Below are positions 57,577 through 64,000 of a DNA stretch of 64,000 nucleotides, piece by piece (within the stretch, counting starts at the first letter, position 1; each line of letters opens with the position of its first letter). The translations under genes and the position numbers were made by a program. Location of the stretch: NCBI GenBank assembly GCA_905250025.1, contig CAJNOJ010000295.1, positions 6,237-70,236 of the forward strand, read 5' to 3'. The notes under the pieces are model-generated. The model had not been told where the DNA came from. It saw nothing but the letters and a program-made list of their open reading frames with translations, and made no database searches. This DNA comes from Adineta ricciae (lineage: Eukaryota; Rotifera; Eurotatoria; Adinetida; Adinetidae).

Positions 57577-59721
57577 TTTCTTTCCACAAATAATTCATTT
57601 GAATAAAAGAATATACAACTATCTCAATGGTTCTTTTTTTCCTCGAATGATCAGAGAAGAGAAAAGAATAGATGTCACTTCGTTCCAAATGAAAATCACC
57701 GTATGGATGTGTTTAACAATAGAAAAGGGGACCAAGGTGCATAGCACTTCGTCAATGATCACATTAATTCATCCGGTCATTTTGTTATTAAGAATGCACT
57801 TTTTTCGCAGATGCGCCGACAAAAGTGCATATCATTACTATTCATTAAAATGAATTCTTGTATTGCTATTTTGAAATAAATTACAAAGATGAAAATCTTG
57901 TCTTCCAGCTATAAATATGCAAAAAAGCTTTATCTTTCGCTTAGAAGTCAAAACAGTACTAGTATGCACATATTGGAATAACGAAACAGATTTGTTTTCA
58001 CCCAATACCTTTGGGATCGGATCAGTTATTCTTATTCAGAGCAGAAATTATGCTAATTAACAATATCATTCTTAGAATCATCTCATTTTCATGATGGAAC
58101 TAGAGACCGGCGGTATGCGGTGCGGTATCAGATAGCTATGCCACACTCCCGCATTGTGTCGAAAAGGTTACTGAAAATGATTTTAAAAGATATATATTAT
58201 AATTTTTTTAGATATCTTAAATACTGACAAAGGCTAAACAAAACTAAACATAGCTCGTTCTCTTGTTCAACATGAGTTGAAATTAAACGAATCGCAGAGC
58301 ACTAGATTAACATGTGTGGGACATTATCATGGATACAGATATATCTTTGAATTAATTTACAAATATTTATTTAATTTATAAATCTATCTTATTTATAATT
58401 CAATAATTGGTAGATAAAAATCGAATATGTTGTATAAAATCTAAGAAGTTTTAAGATTTTAAAATGAGTGGTCAACTTAGTATTATCTGATCACTAAATT
58501 CTCACTCAACAGATGAATTATAAACTCGAGAAAAATTCGAGGCAAACATTGAGTAACTTCACAGAACTCTCACCCTTGTATATTACTAAGTCAAATATTT
58601 TCATTTCTACAATTCCACATTTATTGGCAAATCATTAATGACAGTTAATGAAAGTGCATCTAATCAGTCAAAATCGGATAAACTTTCTACTTCATATCTA
58701 TTGACTTTATTTCTATCCAATTATCGAAATTGATTTCAAATCCAACATTTTGAGACTTGTCAAATTATCAACTTTGACTCGATTTATACATTTTAATTTC
58801 GTTTATAAACGCGCAACACTTTTAAAAGTACTTTAAAATAAAAATTTTTTGACAGAATAAATTCCGACTGTGAATAGTTATCTCTTGATACCCATTTGTT
58901 TTTCTCTAGAAGCTTGATATCTATAGTTTCTTGAAGAATATTTAAAAATTTGTTTCATTTGAGAACTGTTTTACAACGCATTTAGACATTAGACATGTCA
59001 AATAACACCACATTTCTCAACAAAAATAACTGTGGCTCCTTTTATCAAATATTATCTTCCGCAAAATTGGTCTCTCGAAGTATTCACTTAAAAACTGTCT
59101 GATTCGTTAGTTGTTATTTTAAAAATAGAAAATGTTTCGTAGCGTAATAGATTTGTATAGATTTATAATGTTTCACTATCATTATGATAATTTCTCTGAA
59201 GTTGTGCAACATTGTGTATCAATCCCTGATACTGCTGTATGCTCTTGAATTTCTTTTCGCTCATGTGCTTCTATATTTCTGTTTACTTCTTTGTCAACAT
59301 CCTTCACAAATAGAACCTACATACGAAAGAAAACAGAGTAGAGAAGCTAGAGAAAAATCTTGAAAAATGATTCTCGTAGTGCGATATACAGTACGGTATA
59401 GAGCTAAGTGAGACGGTATATGGGACCGGATGTTATGAATTTTTGGCCTATGGGAGTAATAAGATTTAATCGATTGATTTTGAGTTTGAAAATATAAGTC
59501 TATATTTGAAAATCTTTAAATATAGTAATGATGAACGTATCAACTTTTCTCATTGATGAGCTCATGATATAACTACATCCTAAGATATAGAGTTATAAAA
59601 GATTCTGTTAAATACCCTCTTTTTCTGAGCACATAATTTTATTACACGAAAGAAAGATAAAGACATCGTATAAATATTGATATTATTCGATACTGATTTT
59701 TCATACGATACACAGAATCGA
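57577..59721. other. AT-rich non-coding spacer (copy 2)
   Basis: No gene recognised. It matches 60600-63343 with many substitutions and several indels, including about 0.8 kb present only in the other copy. Confidence 0.5.
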
Positions 59722-59904
59722 TTAGATATGAGTAATAAGAAGTCTGTCAAGAAAACGTCGAAGATGTTCTTCTTCTCTATGAACACATAGAACATTACTC
59801 CACGACTTCACTTCAAATACAGTCGACCAACAGTTTGTCAAACGTGCTAAACCTGTTTTACCAAGCATATAACAGATAAAGCCTTCTTTACCTAGAAAGT
59901 CAAT
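59722..59904 (-). pseudogene. 3' end of FkbM-type methyltransferase, copy 2, interrupted
   Basis: It encodes the C-terminal ~60 residues (DFLGKEGFICYML... HREEEHLRRFLDRL). The frame is broken upstream at TA 59905-59906 by a transposon terminus. This copy reads through with CGA where copy 1 has TGA, giving 13 extra C-terminal residues. Confidence 0.75.
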
Positions 59905-59906
59905 TA

Positions 59907-60125
59907 CCGGGTGTACCAAAAGTTTTGCGACACTTTTTATTTTGGTGATATCTGGACTTGAGAAAATGGTAATGCTTTGATTCCTTTTTTGAATGATAGA
60001 GCAAGAAACACTGTATAAGAAATGTATGGAAGAATCCTTAGTCTTTCGTTGGAAAAAGTTCTGTGCGATCGGTATTAAGTGTCTATCTGATACGACAGTG
60101 TCCCATCGTAATCCGATGAATATGA
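59907..60125. mobile_element. Transposon end (Tc1/mariner-like) inserted at TA in the methyltransferase gene
   Basis: It starts CCGGGTGTACCAAAAGTTTT directly after TA. The uninterrupted sequence is visible in the other copy at 63492. The start after TA and the GGGTGTACCAAAAG-type terminus fit Tc1/mariner. Only 219 bp are seen before n60126, so the far end is missing. Confidence 0.6.
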
Positions 60126-60126
60126 N
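60126..60126. other. Single n between a transposon end and a carrier exon
   Basis: Right of the n the sequence restarts inside exon 2 of the carrier gene at the equivalent of 57104. This is a join, not a base ambiguity. Confidence 0.75.
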
Positions 60127-60599
60127 TAACATCAATTGGTGCTGAAAAAAGTCATGAAAACTTTTAAAAATTAAAACAAATATCATTTACTTGTAAGAGT
60201 TTGATAAATCAAAGTAGCAACACCACTTGATATTAAACTAGTAAGAATATTCCATTGAGAATGAGATATAGATTTAGGCTGAGTCATTTTCAGAATTGTT
60301 CTCGTTTGTTCAAGTGTTGTTGTAAAAATTGGTTCAAAGAAAAGACTGCCAAGACTAATAGGAAAACCTCGATAGAAACCTTGTGGAAATCTTTCATTGT
60401 GCCAAATATCTCTGATGATACCTAACGTAGAAATATCACCAGTCTTTCTCGCTTGTAAACGAACTTTTATGAGTCCTAATGGATGAAAACATGTTCGTGA
60501 CACAAACGAACTTGCAAATAAAAGACTTAGAAATTTTTCTTTGTCTAAATCACACCAGTAGATCTCATGACTATTTTTCAATGAGTGAGTCTCACTCAT
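60127..60599 (-). pseudogene. 5' part of SLC25A44-like carrier, copy 1
   Basis: Exon 1 (60599-60191) and the first 15 bases of exon 2 (60141-60127) match 57168-57576 and the start of exon 2 in the other copy. A few substitutions occur, for example RDIWHNE for KEVWRNE. The frame is intact. The rest of this copy is at 50457-50607, so it is one allele split by assembly, not a separate gene. Confidence 0.82.
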
Positions 60600-63343
60600 T
60601 TTCTTACCACAAATAATTCATTTGAATAAAAGAATATACAAACTATCTCAATGGTTCTTTTTTTTTCTTCGAATGATCAGAAAAGAGAAAAGAATAGATG
60701 TCACTTCGTTTCAAATGAAAATCACCGTATGGGTGTGTTTAACAATAGAATAGAAGACCAAGATGCACAGCACTTCGTCAATGATCACAAAGCACATGGG
60801 ATTACTATTCATTAAAATGAATCCTTGGATTGTTATTTTGAAATAAATTAGAAAGATGAAAATCTTTGCTTCCAGCTATCAATATGCAAAAAGGTTTTAT
60901 TTTTTCGCTTAGAAGTCAAAACAGCACTAATATACACACATATTGGAACAACGAAACAGATTTGTTTTCATCGAATACCTTTAACCTTTGGGATCGGATC
61001 AAGTTATTCTTATTCCGAACAGAAATTATGCAGATTAAAAATATCATTCCAATAATTTTAAGTATATCAGTCTTAGAATCATCTCATTTTCATGGTGGAA
61101 CTAGAGACCGGCGGTATGCGATATCAGATAGTTATACCACACCAGCATCGTTTTGAAAAGGTTACTGAAAATGATTTTAAAAGATATATATATTATAATT
61201 TTTTTAGATATCTGACATACTGACAAAGACTAAACAAAACTAAACATAGATGATTGTCTTGTTCAAAATGGGTTGAAATTAAACGAATCGTAGAACACTA
61301 GAATAACATGTGCGGATCATCATCATGGATACAGATATATCTTTGAATTAATTTACAAATATTTATTTAAATTCATAATTCAATGATTGATCGACTTAAT
61401 ATATTCTTGATCATTAAATTCTCACTCAACAGATGAATTATAAACTGAAGGAAAATTTGAGGCGAATAGTGAGTAACTTCACAGAATTCTCACCCTTGTA
61501 TATTACTAAGTCAAATAGTTTTCTTTCTACAATTCCACATTTATTGACAAATCATTAATGACAGCTAATGAAAGTGCATCTAATCAGTCAAAATCGGATA
61601 AACTTTTTACTTCATATCTGATTGACTTTGATTCTATTCGATTATTGAAATTCATTTCAAATCCAACATTTCGAGACTTGTCAAATTATCAATTTTGACT
61701 CGATTTATGAATCTTAATTTCGTTTATAAACGCGTAACTTTTTAAAAGCACTTTAGAATTAAAATTTTTTGTCAGAATAAATTCCAATTGTCAATAGTTA
61801 TCTCTTGATACCCATTTGTTTTCTCTATAAGCTTGATATCTATAGTTTCTTGAAGAATATTTAAAAATTTGTTCCATTTCAGAACTGTATTACAACGCAT
61901 TTAGACATGTCAAATAACACCACATTTCTCAACAAAATTAACTGTGGCTCTTTTTATCAAATATTATCATAGATTATCTTCTGCAAAATTGGTCTCTCGA
62001 AGTGTTCACTTAAAAGCTGTCTGATTCGTTAGTTCTTAGTGTAAAGATAGAAAATGTTTCGTAGCGTAATAGATTTACAATATTTCACTATCACCAAGAT
62101 AATTTCTCTGATGTTGTGCAACATTGTGTATCAATCCCTGATACTATATACTCTTGAATCCGATCGTGAATTCTGCTTCCATAGAATGTACGGAAAAATT
62201 CGTTACGGGATTTTTCGACCTATGGGAGTAATAAGATCTAACCGATTGATTTAGCGTCTAATTGAAATTTTGTTCCTGGAGAAAAAAATACATTTTCACA
62301 AAAAGATCAAATCATATGGAGAATAATATACTTTAACAACATATCGACATTCTAAAGATTTTGATTGATCCAAATTGATAAATAGTTAGTAGAAAGATTA
62401 CTATACGAATCAAATGTGATATCTAATCCTAAGTTTTCTGCTGTTTTAGTAATATCGTATTTTCGAGAAGATCTTTTCTCATGTTTTCATATCCGTAACA
62501 TCAAAATTCTTCAAGATTATTGAATATTTCTGAGTACATCATCGTATATGTTTTGTCCAATTAAATAAACGACTACACGATATTTCCTATTTCTTAATCA
62601 TATATTATCTAAATATTTCTAGATAAACATCGAATGATGATAACTGTGATATTTTCTGTTAATATATCTTTTATTCATACTGGAGAGCAGAGAGATTTAA
62701 ATGTTTTATAGCGGAAAAATTGATCGTACGCAAAAGATATTTTGCTTTCTGATCTATTAATTTGTAAAATTCTTCATCTCCCATCATACAGGCGTCTTGA
62801 ATTTTTATCAAAATGCAATTAGAAAATGAAATGGACTTTTCTTTGGCAGCTTCTAGGGAGGAATCGTTTAATTCATTAAATTATGAATGAATTTATATGT
62901 TTGTTAACTTGTCCTGCGTATATAAATATATGAAATGAATAAGATGTTGTACAAATTGATATTGAACCAGGAAAGATGAAATAATCTGTATATGAATGAC
63001 ATTCTTTGCATCAAAAACCAATCTGAAATTCATAGAAAATTTCAATATTATTATCTAATTCTGAGTTTGATAATATAAATTTATTTTTGAAAATCTTTAA
63101 ATATATTAATGATGAACTTATCAGCTTTTCTCATTGATGAGCTCAAGATATAACTACACCCTAAGATACAGAGTTATAAAAGATTCTATTAAACACCCTC
63201 TTTGTCTGAGCACATAATTTTATTACACGAAAGAAAGAAAGATAAAGACATCGTATAAATATTGATATTATTTGATACTGCTTTTTCCATACGATACACA
63301 AAATCAATTAGATATGAGTAATAAGAAGTCTATCAAGAAAACG
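60600..63343. other. AT-rich non-coding spacer (copy 1) with a ~0.8-kb insertion
   Basis: Colinear with 57577-59721, except for 62253-63061, which is absent from the other copy. No gene recognised. Confidence 0.5.
62253..63061. repeat. ~0.8-kb AT-rich insertion relative to the other copy
   Basis: In copy 2, GATTGATTT is followed directly by TGAGTTTG (around 59480). Here 809 bp separate the same words. The insert is very AT-rich and has no open frame. Its ends share only a weak ATTGAAATTTT inverted match, and no target duplication is obvious. It could be an insertion here or a deletion in the other copy. Confidence 0.6.
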
Positions 63344-64000
63344 TCAAAGATGTTCTTCTTCTCTATGAACACATAAGACATTACTCCACGACTTCACTTC
63401 AAATACAGGCGACCAACAGTTTGTCAAACGTGCTAAACCTGTTTTACCAAGCATATAACAGATAAAGCCTTCTTTGCCTAGAAAGTCAATTACTGTTAAT
63501 AGACTAGTTGTTTTCCAAGTACTGATTCCATGATTTTCAAATATAAGTAATCTAATAATTTGCTTTCTTGAGAATAGTTTCTTTGCTCCTTGGAGAGCAA
63601 GTGGATGTGCGCCTTCCGTATCAATTTTGAGTAAATCTATTTTCTGTTGTATTTTTTTTTGTTCAATAAAATCATCAAGAGTTACTGTCGGCGTTTGAAA
63701 TACTTTATCGTTGCGTGCAGTGTCATCGTTAGTTATCAATCCACATACTTCTCCTCCCGCAGGACATTTCTTCATGTTAGCCGTACCCGTGCTATTACTA
63801 ATTGCTAATTGATGAACATATAACGTAGAGAGATTCATCCAAGTGCGTACTTGATCGAGTATCTCGTAGGTACTTTTCATCGGTTCGAACGCATGAATTG
63901 TGAGTCTTTTATATGTAGGATTATTTATCTGTACAGTATTCAGTATTGTTTCATTGCAATCTGAGCAAACACCACAATCATTGATCTTTAAAATATGAGA
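63344..64000 (-). CDS. FkbM-family SAM-dependent methyltransferase (5' end outside window)
   Basis: The frame is open from the window edge to TGA at 63344, giving 218 residues seen. IHAFEP near the start matches the FkbM methyltransferase SAM-fold beta-strand. VTLDDF followed by IDLLKIDTEGAHPLALQGA is the family's hallmark (LKID.EG). The substrate is unknown; in this family it is often a sugar or small-molecule hydroxyl. The other copy lacks this stop and extends 13 residues, so the C-terminus here may be shortened. The gene runs toward the carrier gene on the same strand. Confidence 0.82.
   Translation of the reverse strand, partial: SHILKINDCGVCSDCNETILNTVQINNPTYKRLTIHAFEPMKSTYEILDQVRTWMNLSTLYVHQLAISNSTGTANMKKCPAGGEVCGLITNDDTARNDKVFQTPTVTLDDFIEQKKIQQKIDLLKIDTEGAHPLALQGAKKLFSRKQIIRLLIFENHGISTWKTTSLLTVIDFLGKEGFICYMLGKTGLARLTNCWSPVFEVKSWSNVLCVHREEEHL

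Larger units (their letters stand above)
51231..59906. repeat. Copy 2 of the duplicated locus
   Basis: 51231-56772 matches 45188-50607, and 57104-59906 matches 60127-63492. Copy 2 is continuous through the carrier gene, so it shows the true gene order. It ends at a TA where a transposon terminus interrupts the methyltransferase gene. Confidence 0.82.

Noticed and set aside
1..64000. CRISPR arrays, rRNA or tRNA genes, bacterial operon signals
   Set aside because: No spaced direct-repeat array, rRNA segment or convincing tRNA cloverleaf was seen; splice sites show the DNA is eukaryotic.

Overview
The window looks like nuclear DNA of a small invertebrate, most likely a bdelloid rotifer. It is AT-rich, introns are mostly 45-75 bp, and transposon remnants are dense and of many kinds (pogo, piggyBac, RTE-type LINE, Ty3/gypsy, many foldback MITEs). 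Some intronless genes look bacterial, several products have Thr/Ser-rich linkers, and many stretches occur as two closely similar, colinear copies. The species assignment is inference from style and protein families; no marker gene is present.

Layout. 0-5.5 kb: inverted repeats, a pogo-like transposase remnant and unrecognised DNA. 5.6-7.8 kb: an intronless fusion enzyme (acyl-CoA dehydrogenase-like plus threonine-synthase-like PLP enzyme). 8.8-12.7 kb: a complete ABCC/MRP-type transporter on the minus strand with one 74-bp intron. 13-16.1 kb: a second, fragmentary copy of 3.5-9.2 kb. 16-20.5 kb: no gene, one large composite foldback. 20.5-24.7 kb: a four-exon gene for a 1285-residue protein made of three repeats of a two-TM, Cys-rich module. 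25.4-26.1 kb: an endonuclease/exonuclease/phosphatase-fold enzyme. 27-31 kb: a truncated Ty3/gypsy-type retrotransposon with a DNA element inserted in gag. 31.5-33.1 kb: a ten-exon PP1-like phosphatase that has lost nearly all metal ligands. 33.1-36.4 kb: a decayed RTE-type LINE. 36.9-38.5 kb: a piggyBac pseudogene. 38.8-39.5 kb: a small membrane protein with a poly-Thr tail. 40-43 kb: an assembly gap, a broken TPR gene and a decayed GT11 fucosyltransferase. 43.2-45.7 kb: a secreted PAN-domain protein. 45-64 kb: two interleaved copies of one locus carrying a 7TM receptor, an SLC25A44-like mitochondrial carrier and an FkbM-type methyltransferase.

The strongest structural message concerns the assembly. 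Seven isolated single n characters mark joins, and at several of them the sequence stops partway through a copy and later restarts. One n replaces 2711 bases that exist in the other copy, another replaces 331. The simplest reading is that two haplotypes (or very recent duplicates) were scaffolded in series, so gene counts here are inflated and several 'partial genes' are halves of one gene.

Comparing the two copies is informative. It exposes a MITE insertion with its empty site, a 51-bp TA-flanked palindrome, a nonsense codon in one receptor copy, and a transposon end that interrupts one methyltransferase copy. The most biologically interesting loci are the fused ACAD/PLP enzyme, the PP1 pseudophosphatase and the three-module membrane protein.
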